From Candidatus Yonathbacteria bacterium (GTDB lineage Bacteria > Patescibacteriota > Minisyncoccia > Phycocordibacterales > UBA1550), in NCBI GenBank assembly GCA_003489395.1, contig DNMN01000048.1:1-11598 (forward strand): a DNA stretch of 11,598 nt. The letters run 5' to 3'. The position numbers were made by a program, and so were the translations under genes. Within the stretch, counting starts at the first letter, position 1. Every line of letters begins with the position of its first letter. The notes under the pieces are model-generated. The model was not told the DNA's origin. It saw only the letters and a list, made by a program, of their open reading frames with translations, and made no database searches. Shown here one piece after another: positions 4,972 to 11,331 of the stretch.

Positions 4972-6615
4972 ATGAATAAAAAAATTAAATTGCTTGGAGT
5001 TACACTTGTCGCAGTCGCGGCTCTTTTTGCTGGCGCAAGTTTTGCGTCTGCTCAAACCGCAATGGTTGCGAGCTGTTCAAGCGCGACATTGAACGCCACA
5101 TTGAGCGACACAGGCGGAGCTTCAACAAGTGTTTGGTTTGAATGGGGAACAAACTACAGCAATGTTGATTCTGGCTCAGGGACAAGAACTTCTAGTCAGG
5201 TCTTCAACTCACCTCAAAGTTTTAGTCAGGTGGTTTCCGGGCTTAATCAAAGCACTACATATTATTATCGCGCGGTGTTTTCAAATACGTATGGTACATC
5301 GCACGGTGGAACTCTTTCTTTCACAACGCCTTCGTGCGCAGTGCAAAGCAACTACAATTATAATTACAACTATGGTTACACACAGCCATATGTAAGCACC
5401 AACAGCGCAAGTTCTGTTTATCAAAACTCCGCAGTCCTCAACGGCTATGTGACATCAAGCGGAACAAACATCAATGCATGGTTTGAGTGGGGAACAAGCT
5501 ACTCGCTTGGCAACACAACTTCTGTTTTGAATTACGGAACAGGAGCGACAAGTTTTAGCAACTCGCTTTATAATTTGAATGCAAACACAACATACTACTA
5601 CCGCGCGGTGGCGCAGAGCTCGTACGGCACTGTGTATGGAAGCATTCTTTCTTTCACAACAACAGGACAAACATACAATTATAATTACAACTACAACACC
5701 AACGTTGGTTCTGCTCCAACAGTAACCACACTCCTTGCGACAGAGCAAACTGGAACAACAGCAAAACTTAACGGACTTGTGTTTGAGTCAAACAGTCAAT
5801 CTTCAAACGCTTATTTTGAGTGGGGACCAACAGCAAGTCTGGGGAACAAAACAACAACAATAAATGTCGGCAATCTTTCTGTTGTGAAGCACTCAGACTA
5901 TGTTACTGGACTTGCATCGGGGCAGACATACTACTATCGTGTCGTTGCGCAAAATTCATACGGCACATCGTACGGCGGTGTAAACTCGTTTGTTTCAGAA
6001 GTGAGCGCATACGCGGTGGCGCCAACAGCGACAGTTACAACCCCAGTTGTGTTGAAGCCAACCACAACCGTGGTAACTCGCGGAAGCTCGGCTCAGTCGC
6101 TCGTTACGCTTTCTATTGAAGGAGGCGCGGAGATGATTGGCGTAGGAGAGAAACGCACATATCGCGTGCAGTGGAAAAACGAAAACGGCCAGTCCCTTAA
6201 GGATGTGGTGCTTCGCGTTACATTCCCAACGTCAATGAATATTGACAGCGCGACAAAGGGCGCATTCTCAAGCGGAGATAACGCTGTAGTTGTTGATTTG
6301 AAAACACTTGCGTCAAAGGAAACGGGTGATACATTTATTTTTGCCACAACAGGTCGCGGACTAAAGTCTGGAGAGGTTTTGGTAGTGACCGCAAATATGG
6401 TGTACACAGGAACAAACGGCGTGCAGGGTGATGCTGTTGCTTATGTGATGCACCGTGCGGAGGCATCTCAAAACGCGATTAATGCGAGCGTGTTTGGGGC
6501 AGGCGAGTTCGTTCCAACTACTCTTTTTGAATGGGTTCTCTTGATGATACTCACACTTATCCTCGTGCTTTTGGGTAACCATTTGTATGGACGATTCTCA
6601 AGCGAGAAGCACTAG
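4972..6615 (+). CDS. Large secreted protein with three Fn3-like repeats and C-terminal anchor
   Basis: A 547-residue surface protein. I start it at the ATG at 4972 because it opens directly into a signal peptide (MNKKIKLLGV...ASFASAQ, cleavage likely after residue 27); the in-frame ATG at 4924 would add 16 residues ahead of it and lies in a hairpin loop. Three Fn3-like repeats span about 30-120, 137-230 and 245-345, with matching VWFEWG, AWFEWG and AYFEWG strands and Y-Y-Y-R-(A/V)-V endings. They are joined by Tyr/Asn linkers (NYNYNYNYGY). Residues about 375-505 resemble a DUF11-type beta-sandwich (KRTYRVQWKNENGQSLKDVV). The C terminus has FVPTTLFEWVLL (513-524), a hydrophobic helix and a short basic tail, as in the 3254-3958 protein. 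No Shine-Dalgarno or clear promoter is seen. Two stop codons occur in tandem (TAGTAG). Probably an adhesin or surface-layer component. Confidence 0.9.
   Translation: MNKKIKLLGVTLVAVAALFAGASFASAQTAMVASCSSATLNATLSDTGGASTSVWFEWGTNYSNVDSGSGTRTSSQVFNSPQSFSQVVSGLNQSTTYYYRAVFSNTYGTSHGGTLSFTTPSCAVQSNYNYNYNYGYTQPYVSTNSASSVYQNSAVLNGYVTSSGTNINAWFEWGTSYSLGNTTSVLNYGTGATSFSNSLYNLNANTTYYYRAVAQSSYGTVYGSILSFTTTGQTYNYNYNYNTNVGSAPTVTTLLATEQTGTTAKLNGLVFESNSQSSNAYFEWGPTASLGNKTTTINVGNLSVVKHSDYVTGLASGQTYYYRVVAQNSYGTSYGGVNSFVSEVSAYAVAPTATVTTPVVLKPTTTVVTRGSSAQSLVTLSIEGGAEMIGVGEKRTYRVQWKNENGQSLKDVVLRVTFPTSMNIDSATKGAFSSGDNAVVVDLKTLASKETGDTFIFATTGRGLKSGEVLVVTANMVYTGTNGVQGDAVAYVMHRAEASQNAINASVFGAGEFVPTTLFEWVLLMILTLILVLLGNHLYGRFSSEKH
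5353..5372 (+). repeat. 20-bp direct repeat, copy 1 (Tyr/Asn linker)
   Basis: TACAATTATAATTACAACTA encodes the Tyr/Asn linker between Fn3-like repeats 1 and 2. It is identical to 5674-5693. Identity at wobble positions suggests a recent internal duplication or conversion. Confidence 0.85.
5674..5693 (+). repeat. 20-bp direct repeat, copy 2 (Tyr/Asn linker)
   Basis: Exact copy of 5353-5372, encoding the linker between Fn3-like repeats 2 and 3. Confidence 0.85.
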
Positions 6616-6637
6616 TAGCAGAATGTAGGATATTGAA

Positions 6638-6700
6638 GCAAAGAAAAAAAGGGGGGGGTGATTGCCGAAGGCAATCACCCCCCCTTTTTTTTTCCTTTGC
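6638..6700. terminator. Very strong bidirectional terminator hairpin
   Basis: A7G8 then TGATTGCC (6644-6666) pairs with GGCAATCA then C7T9 (6670-6693) around a GAA loop. GCAAAG (6638-6643) and CTTTGC (6695-6700) extend the base. T-runs exist on both strands. One G is unpaired because the G and C runs differ in length. Its core (6658-6678) is identical to 7381-7401. Confidence 0.85.
6658..6678. repeat. 21-bp hairpin repeat, left copy
   Basis: GTGATTGCC-GAA-GGCAATCAC, a 9-bp perfect stem with a 3-base loop, identical to 7381-7401. Here it is built into a larger terminator. The two copies bracket the toxin-antitoxin genes. Confidence 0.85.
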
Positions 6701-6768
6701 ATCCACTCCCCACACGTTGGGTGTAGGAGGGTATAGAGGTCAGATGTCTTTAATTATTATAGACACGC

Positions 6769-6797
6769 TTGACATTAAATATGTTTTTATATACATT
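6769..6797 (+). promoter_or_regulatory. Promoter of the toxin-antitoxin operon
   Basis: A consensus TTGACA at 6769-6774. The -10 is uncertain: TACATT (6792-6797) gives a 17-base spacer, TATACA (6790-6795) a 15-base spacer. Either places transcription start about 10 bases before the toxin ATG, leaving no room for a usual ribosome-binding site. Confidence 0.6.
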
Positions 6798-6804
6798 GTA
6801 TATA
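6788..6804. promoter_or_regulatory. Candidate operator for antitoxin autoregulation
   Basis: TATATACA-T-TGTATATA is a perfect 17-bp palindrome covering the -10 region and the likely transcription start. Ribbon-helix-helix antitoxins typically bind short palindromes here to repress their own operon. Binding is inferred, not shown. Confidence 0.6.
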
Positions 6805-6814
6805 CACGCCTGAT

Positions 6815-7081
6815 ATGAAATATTTTGATTGGAACCCTGAAAAGAATAGAAAATTGATTAAAGAAAGAGGGATTTCTTTTGAAATATGTTTGGTATACAT
6901 AGAACAAGGGAAGATATTGGATATTATTGAAAATAAAAATCCATACGAACATCAGTTTGTGTATGTCATCGAGATAGACGAGTATATCTACTACGTTCCG
7001 TTTGTTGAGGATGAAGAAAAAATTTTTCTCAAAACTATCATTCCAAGTAGAAAAGCAACCAAGAAGTACCTAAAGCCATAA
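6815..7081 (+). CDS. brnT: BrnT-family (DUF497) ribonuclease toxin
   Basis: An 88-residue protein matching the BrnT family in length and order of motifs: FDWNPEKNRKLIKERGISFE (residues 4-23; family pattern F-W-x-x-x-K...HG-V-SFE), a central beta sheet (FVYVIEIDEYIYYVPFV) and a C-terminal I-x-SRKAT-KKY. BrnT toxins are small RNases that cut mRNA and stop growth until bound by their antitoxin. The invariant-looking His before G in many members is Arg here (ERGISF). There is no Shine-Dalgarno; the mRNA may be nearly leaderless. Toxin first and antitoxin second, 4 bases apart, is the BrnT/BrnA order. Base composition is clearly more AT-rich than tsaE-polA, which suggests acquisition. Confidence 0.85.
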   Translation: MKYFDWNPEKNRKLIKERGISFEICLVYIEQGKILDIIENKNPYEHQFVYVIEIDEYIYYVPFVEDEEKIFLKTIIPSRKATKKYLKP

Positions 7082-7085
7082 CATT

Positions 7086-7352
7086 ATGAAAAAAACAGAG
7101 AAACCAATATTGAATGCGGAAGAAAAGCGTACACTCGCCGGTATAGAAGCGGGGAAGTTTAAATCTGTTCCGAAACTTAAACAAGAGATTTCTCGCTATT
7201 CCAAAATAGCGAAAGATACAACAGCAAAAAACAAAACAATTTCTATTAGAATTTCTGCAGTTGACCTAATGAAACTAAAAGCGAAAGCGATTCAAGAGGG
7301 GATGCCGTATCAAACATTGATATCAGCATCAATTCACCGTCTTACGGTGTAG
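7086..7352 (+). CDS. CopG/BrnA-type ribbon-helix-helix antitoxin
   Basis: An 88-residue partner of the BrnT-like toxin. The C-terminal part reads KTISIRISAVDLMKLKAKA then EGMPYQTLISASIHRL (residues about 50-86), the strand-helix-helix pattern of CopG/RHH antitoxins that pair with BrnT. The Lys-rich N-terminal half probably wraps the toxin. RHH antitoxins act as dimers, neutralise the toxin and repress the operon, and the palindrome at 6788-6804 is the natural target. The ATG follows the toxin stop after 4 bases with no Shine-Dalgarno, so translation is probably coupled. A 6-bp hairpin (CACCGT 7335-7340 with ACGGTG 7344-7349) lies next to the stop codon, without a T-run. Confidence 0.85.
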   Translation: MKKTEKPILNAEEKRTLAGIEAGKFKSVPKLKQEISRYSKIAKDTTAKNKTISIRISAVDLMKLKAKAIQEGMPYQTLISASIHRLTV

Positions 7353-7353
7353 A

Positions 7354-7362
7354 TGGTATAAA
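7354..7362 (+). promoter_or_regulatory. Weak candidate extended -10 for tsaE-polA-holA
   Basis: TGGTATAAA matches the extended -10 form seen in the strong promoters of this window, but no good -35 lies 16-18 bases upstream (TTCACC at 7333-7338 is the nearest, at 18). If used, the 21-bp hairpin at 7381-7401 would sit in the operon's leader. A second candidate is TGGTAAGAT at 7440-7448, which would start transcription at or next to the tsaE ATG. Confidence 0.3.
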
Positions 7363-7380
7363 ATGGCAACAGTAAAGATT

Positions 7381-7401
7381 GTGATTGCCGAAGGCAATCA
7401 C
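7381..7401. repeat. 21-bp hairpin repeat, right copy
   Basis: Exact copy of 6658-6678: GTGATTGCC-GAA-GGCAATCAC. The flanks differ (ACTCCCTTCTG follows, no T-run), so it is unlikely to terminate efficiently alone. It lies 28 bases after the antitoxin stop and 50 bases before tsaE. Confidence 0.85.
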
Positions 7402-7451
7402 ACTCCCTTCTGTTTGTATTCCTCCTTCCTCCACAAAAATGGTAAGATAGG

Positions 7452-7916
7452 ATGATGAAGAAAGAGGTCAAAAATCTAGAGGAATTGCGCGCGGTTGCGG
7501 AAGGGTTTTTGAGCGCCATCGCAAAAAATCCGCTAAAGGAAACAGCGACCGTTGTCGGGCTTTCTGGTGACCTTGGCGCAGGCAAGACAGCTTTTGTGAA
7601 ATGCGTTGCGAGCATTTTGGGCATTACCGAGGTCGTTACGAGTCCTACATTTATTTTAGAAAAAGTGTACATCATTCCGCGCGGGTCCATTCTGGGCGAG
7701 CGTTTTACGAAGCTCATTCATATTGACGCGTACCGCTTGGAAGGTGGAAAGGAAATGCGCGCGCTGGACTGGGACGCGCTTTTGCTTGATGAACACAATC
7801 TCATTTTTATTGAATGGCCGGAGCAGGTGAAGGAGGCGATGCCAAAAGACATCATTAATCTTTCTTTTGAATATGCTGGCGAGGGTGTGCGACAGATAAC
7901 AGGCGACCTCATATAG
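7452..7916 (+). CDS. tsaE: tRNA t6A37 biosynthesis ATPase TsaE
   Basis: A 154-residue P-loop ATPase. TsaE works with TsaB and TsaD to attach threonylcarbamoyl to adenosine 37 of ANN-reading tRNAs in the cytoplasm. Visible motifs: Walker A GDLGAGKT (39-46), TSPTF (63-67), HIDAYRL (90-96) with the conserved Asp, and IFIEWPE (118-124). Length is normal for the family. Two ATGs stand in tandem at 7452 and 7455; only a weak AGG (7449-7451) precedes them, so either could be used. It heads a tight run with polA (3-base gap) and holA. tsaB and tsaD are not in the window. Confidence 0.93.
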   Translation: MMKKEVKNLEELRAVAEGFLSAIAKNPLKETATVVGLSGDLGAGKTAFVKCVASILGITEVVTSPTFILEKVYIIPRGSILGERFTKLIHIDAYRLEGGKEMRALDWDALLLDEHNLIFIEWPEQVKEAMPKDIINLSFEYAGEGVRQITGDLI

Positions 7917-7919
7917 TGT

Positions 7920-10286
7920 ATGGCAGAAAAAGTAAAAAAAAATAGTGAGAAAACACTTATCCTTTTAGATGCGCATGCTATTTTACACCGCGCGTATCAT
8001 GCGCTTCCAGAATTTTCATCAAGCAAAGGCGAGCCGACCGGCGCGCTCTACGGCCTCTCCACGATGATTATGAAGATCATCAAGGACCTGAAACCCGACT
8101 ACATTGTTGGGTGTTTTGATTTACCCCAGCCGACATTTCGCCACGAAGCATATGAAGCGTACAAGCTCGGTCGCGCAAAAGCGGAGGACGATTTGGTGCA
8201 TCAAATCAAACGCTCACGCGATATTTTTTCCGCGCTCGGCATTCCAGCATACGAACTTGCTGGTTTTGAAGCGGACGACCTTCTTGCGACCATTGTAGAA
8301 AAAATGAAAAAGGAAAAAGATTTGCGAATCATCATTGCGTCTGGCGATATGGACACGCTCCAGCTCGTGGATGACGAACGCGTGCTTGTGTACACATTGA
8401 AGAAGGGAATCAACGACACAATTTTATACAACGAGAAAGCTGTAGTAGAACGCTTTGGTTTTATTCCAACACTTCTTCCCGACTACAAGGGTCTTCGTGG
8501 TGATCCATCTGACAACATCATAGGTATTAAAGGCATTGGAGAAAAAACAGCGACGACACTCATTACCACATTTGGTTCAATAGAAGATATTTACAAAAAA
8601 TTAAAAAAAGATTCCGACTCGTTTAAAATAGCTGGCTTAACTCCACGTATTATCAAACTCCTAGAAGACGGCGAAGAAGAAGCGCTCTTTTCTAAAACGC
8701 TCGCGACTGTGCGACGTGATGCCCCGATAGAATTTTCTTTGCCCAAAAAAGTATGGCGTGAAAGTTTTGAGCCAGAAAAAGCAGAAGCGCTTTTTGCGGA
8801 TTTGGATTTTCGCGGGCTTCGTGACAGACTTCACGATCTTTTGGGTATTGTGCGCGCGGGCGTAGATGAGGAGATAAGCAAGGAAGAAGTTAACCCAGAA
8901 CTTTTTAAACAAGCGCAGATCGCTCTGTGGCTCCTTAATTCCGATCTTACTACGCCGTCTCTGGAGGATATTCTTCACCACACAAAGAAGCAAAGCTTCG
9001 CAGATGCGTTTGAAGCGCTTGAGGCGGAAATAGGGAAGCAGGGGCTTGGCGCTGTGTACCGCGACATTGAGCTTCCGCTTATTCCCATTATTGAATCGGC
9101 GCAAAAATATGGAATTCTCATAGACAAAGGACATCTGGAAAATCTTTCAAAAAAATATCACATAGAGCTTGATAAGATTACTGCACGTATTTACGAACAC
9201 GCTGGAGGAGAGTTTAATATGAACTCGCCAAAACAGCTTGGGGAAATACTTTTTGACAAACTTGCGCTTACAGCAAAGGGACTCAAAAAAACAGAAGGAG
9301 GCGCGCGTTCCACACGAGAGTCAGAGCTTGTGAAATTAAAAGATGCGCACCCTATTGTTGCAGACATACTTCTTTACCGCGAACTTCAAAAACTTTTGTC
9401 CACATATATAGACAATCTTCCACAGTTGGTAACAGAGGATGGGCGTCTTCATACGACACTAAACCAAGCAGGAACAACAACGGGCAGAATGTCTTCATCC
9501 AACCCAAACCTTCAAAATATTCCTGTACGCGGGGAGTATGGGGAGGCGATTAGGAACGCTTTTGTGGCTGGGGAAGGGTCAACCTTGCTTGCCTTTGATT
9601 ATTCGCAGATTGAAATGCGCGTGCTAGCAGCCTTGTCCCAAGACGAACATTTGATGGAGGTTTTTCGCGTGGGGACGGATGTGCACACGTCTGTCGCTTC
9701 GCGCGTGTTTAAGGTTGCCGAAAAAGACGTCACGGGAGAGATGCGTCGCCGGGCAAAGGTGATCAACTTCGGCATTGTGTATGGGATGGGTGTGAATGCG
9801 CTCAAGGACAACCTCGGTTCCACACGCGCCGAGGCTCAGGAGTTTTATGACAACTATTTTTTAACTTTTCCAAAAATTGCGAAATATTTTGAGGAAGTAA
9901 AATCGCGCGCAAAAAAAGACGGCTTCACCACGACATACTTTGGGCGACGCAGATTTTTTGCTGGGCTCAAATCGCCAATTCAGTTTGTTCGAGCGAGCGC
10001 GGAACGAATGGCAATGAATGCTCCGCTTCAAGGGACGGCCGCGGACATTATAAAGGTCGCGATGAAGCGCGCGCATGATGGTTTGGAAAAAGCAGGACTC
10101 TTGCCTCACGCGCATTTGCTCCTCCAAATCCACGATGAACTTTTGTATGAAGTGGAGGAGGGGAGCGTGGACAAAGTGCGTGACGTTGTGGAGGAGGCGA
10201 TGGAGCATGCTGTGGAGTTTCCCGTGCCTATCACAGTGTCTGTGATGAAAGGCCCGCGCTTCGGTTCTATGGAGGATATTAAATAA
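7920..10286 (+). CDS. polA: DNA polymerase I
   Basis: A 788-residue polymerase for Okazaki-fragment processing and repair. The N-terminal 5' nuclease (about 10-290) has LLDAHAILHRAYHALP with Asp17, FEADDLL (Asp119/120), SGDMDTLQLV (Asp143/145) and GDPSDNIIGIKGIGEKTA (Asp195/198, helix-hairpin-helix). The polymerase domain has motif A FDYSQIEMR (Asp560), motif B on the O-helix with Lys613, Phe617 and Tyr621 (same K-x3-F-x3-Y spacing as Taq), and motif C QIHDELLYEVE (His738-Asp739-Glu740). Phe617 predicts discrimination against dideoxynucleotides, by analogy with Taq. The stretch between the two, about 305-405, is too short for a proofreading domain and shows no DxE motif, so 3'-5' exonuclease activity should be absent. 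It is shorter than E. coli (928) and Taq (832). No Shine-Dalgarno; start is probably coupled to tsaE. Confidence 0.97.
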   Translation: MAEKVKKNSEKTLILLDAHAILHRAYHALPEFSSSKGEPTGALYGLSTMIMKIIKDLKPDYIVGCFDLPQPTFRHEAYEAYKLGRAKAEDDLVHQIKRSRDIFSALGIPAYELAGFEADDLLATIVEKMKKEKDLRIIIASGDMDTLQLVDDERVLVYTLKKGINDTILYNEKAVVERFGFIPTLLPDYKGLRGDPSDNIIGIKGIGEKTATTLITTFGSIEDIYKKLKKDSDSFKIAGLTPRIIKLLEDGEEEALFSKTLATVRRDAPIEFSLPKKVWRESFEPEKAEALFADLDFRGLRDRLHDLLGIVRAGVDEEISKEEVNPELFKQAQIALWLLNSDLTTPSLEDILHHTKKQSFADAFEALEAEIGKQGLGAVYRDIELPLIPIIESAQKYGILIDKGHLENLSKKYHIELDKITARIYEHAGGEFNMNSPKQLGEILFDKLALTAKGLKKTEGGARSTRESELVKLKDAHPIVADILLYRELQKLLSTYIDNLPQLVTEDGRLHTTLNQAGTTTGRMSSSNPNLQNIPVRGEYGEAIRNAFVAGEGSTLLAFDYSQIEMRVLAALSQDEHLMEVFRVGTDVHTSVASRVFKVAEKDVTGEMRRRAKVINFGIVYGMGVNALKDNLGSTRAEAQEFYDNYFLTFPKIAKYFEEVKSRAKKDGFTTTYFGRRRFFAGLKSPIQFVRASAERMAMNAPLQGTAADIIKVAMKRAHDGLEKAGLLPHAHLLLQIHDELLYEVEEGSVDKVRDVVEEAMEHAVEFPVPITVSVMKGPRFGSMEDIK

Positions 10287-10287
10287 A

Positions 10288-10998
10288 ATGCTCTACGTCA
10301 TTTACGGAAAAGACAGAGAGAAAGGACGCGCGCGTTTTCGCGCGCTACGTGAGGAGCTCGGCAAAAAATGCGGAGAGGAGCGCTCCATTCTAGAGGGCGA
10401 ACTTTCAAATGAACTCCTCCATTCATTTGCGGCATCGCAGGGCTTGTTTGGGAATACGTCACTTTTTGTTTTTGATTGCCTGTTTGATAAAAAAGCAGAA
10501 CAGGAAGTCCTCTTGGCGCACGCAAACGAGCTTCGTTTGTCTCCAAATTTCTTTCTAGTGTTTGAGCCTGAGTTGGATAAAAAAATTGGAGATGAGATAA
10601 AAGCGACAAAAGCGGAGGTTGAGGAATTTGCTCTAAAAAAAGAGGACACACGCCCCGAGTTTAATATTTTTTCTTTAGGAGACGCGCTTGGGAAACGCAA
10701 CAAAAAAGAACTTTGGGTTTTGTATCAAGAGGCGACTAGTGCAGGGCTTTCATCCGAAGAGATTTCCGGCACGCTTTTTTGGGCGGTAAAAAATCTTGCG
10801 CTTATGAAAAATGCAAAGAACGGAGACGACGCAGGGATGAGCCCATTTGTCGCAAAGAAATCACGAGAGTTTGCAAAAAATTACACACAAGAAGAAATTA
10901 AAAATCTCTCGCATTCATTGGTCACTATCTACCACGAAGCGCACCGAGGAGGCGAGCCGATGGATGTGGCGCTGGAGAGATTTATTCTCGCACTTTAA
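10288..10998 (+). CDS. holA: DNA polymerase III delta subunit (short HolA)
   Basis: A 236-residue protein with the HolA pattern. HolA is the clamp-loader 'wrench' that opens the sliding clamp. The N-terminal part begins MLYVIYGKDREKGRARF and includes QGLFGNTSLFVFD and NFFLVFEPELDKK, as in delta's inactive AAA+ domain. The collar-like C-terminal part has FSLGDALGKRNKKELWVLYQ (about 129-148), an 'ISGTLFWAVKNLALMK' helix and SPFVAKKSREFAKNYTQEEI (185-204). E. coli HolA is 343 residues, so the AAA+ region is reduced. No Walker A motif is seen, as expected for delta. It starts 1 base after the polA stop; GGAGG at 10271-10275, inside polA, may serve as a distant ribosome-binding site (12 bases). 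A more distant HolA-like protein cannot be excluded. Confidence 0.8.
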   Translation: MLYVIYGKDREKGRARFRALREELGKKCGEERSILEGELSNELLHSFAASQGLFGNTSLFVFDCLFDKKAEQEVLLAHANELRLSPNFFLVFEPELDKKIGDEIKATKAEVEEFALKKEDTRPEFNIFSLGDALGKRNKKELWVLYQEATSAGLSSEEISGTLFWAVKNLALMKNAKNGDDAGMSPFVAKKSREFAKNYTQEEIKNLSHSLVTIYHEAHRGGEPMDVALERFILAL

Positions 10999-11014
10999 CC
11001 TATTCATAGTATTA

Positions 11015-11136
11015 GCTATACACGTATAATATACTATTCTCAAGTGAGTGAGAGAAATGCAAACACGGAGTTTGCATTTCCGAGCGAATGTAGAGAATAT
11101 TGTACCCAGTTATATAGTATATTATACGTGTATAGC
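11015..11136. repeat. Nested inverted-repeat element with perfect 23-bp arms
   Basis: Arm 11015-11037 and arm 11114-11136 are perfect reverse complements over 23 bases and enclose 76 bases. Each arm contains TATAAT, so the two -10-like boxes face inward on opposite strands, and each contains the small palindrome TATAC-N2-GTATA. ATTCTC (11036-11041) can also pair with GAGAAT (11093-11098). An 11-bp hairpin lies inside. I see no target-site duplication or open reading frame. It might be a MITE-like remnant, an invertible or recombination site, or an RNA structure at the end of the holA message. Confidence 0.85.
11054..11080. repeat. Inner 11-bp hairpin of the nested element
   Basis: GAAATGCAAAC (11054-11064) pairs perfectly with GTTTGCATTTC (11070-11080) around the loop ACGGA. 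No T-run follows. Confidence 0.8.
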
Positions 11137-11147
11137 AGTAGAAATAA

Positions 11148-11180
11148 AAAAATCGTACCGAGGTACGATTTTTGTTTTTT
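11148..11180. terminator. Rho-independent terminator after holA
   Basis: AAAAATCGTAC (11148-11158) pairs with GTACGATTTTT (11163-11173) around CGAG, followed by GTTTTTT. On the minus strand the same hairpin is followed by a T-rich stretch, so it can stop transcription from both sides. It probably ends the tsaE-polA-holA transcript. Confidence 0.85.
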
Positions 11181-11331
11181 ATGTGCCTGTATGAGGCGCA
11201 AAGAACTGTTTCTTTGGCGCTGTTTATTGCGCAATGTGCAAATGATGGTTATGTGCGGTAATTTCTTGTTGTTAAGTCAATAAACTGACTAGTGTTTGAA
11301 ATTTGCGAACCAACTAATTACATCTGCATAT

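Noticed and set aside
6633-6818. A 61-codon frame running through the strong terminator toward the toxin gene
   Set aside because: It translates the terminator hairpin itself and has no ribosome-binding site.
525-10998. Alternative genetic code with TGA as glycine (as in Gracilibacteria)
   Set aside because: No gene here ends in TGA (all eleven end in TAA or TAG), but no long frame contains an in-frame TGA either, so recoding is not supported; eleven stops is too few to be meaningful.
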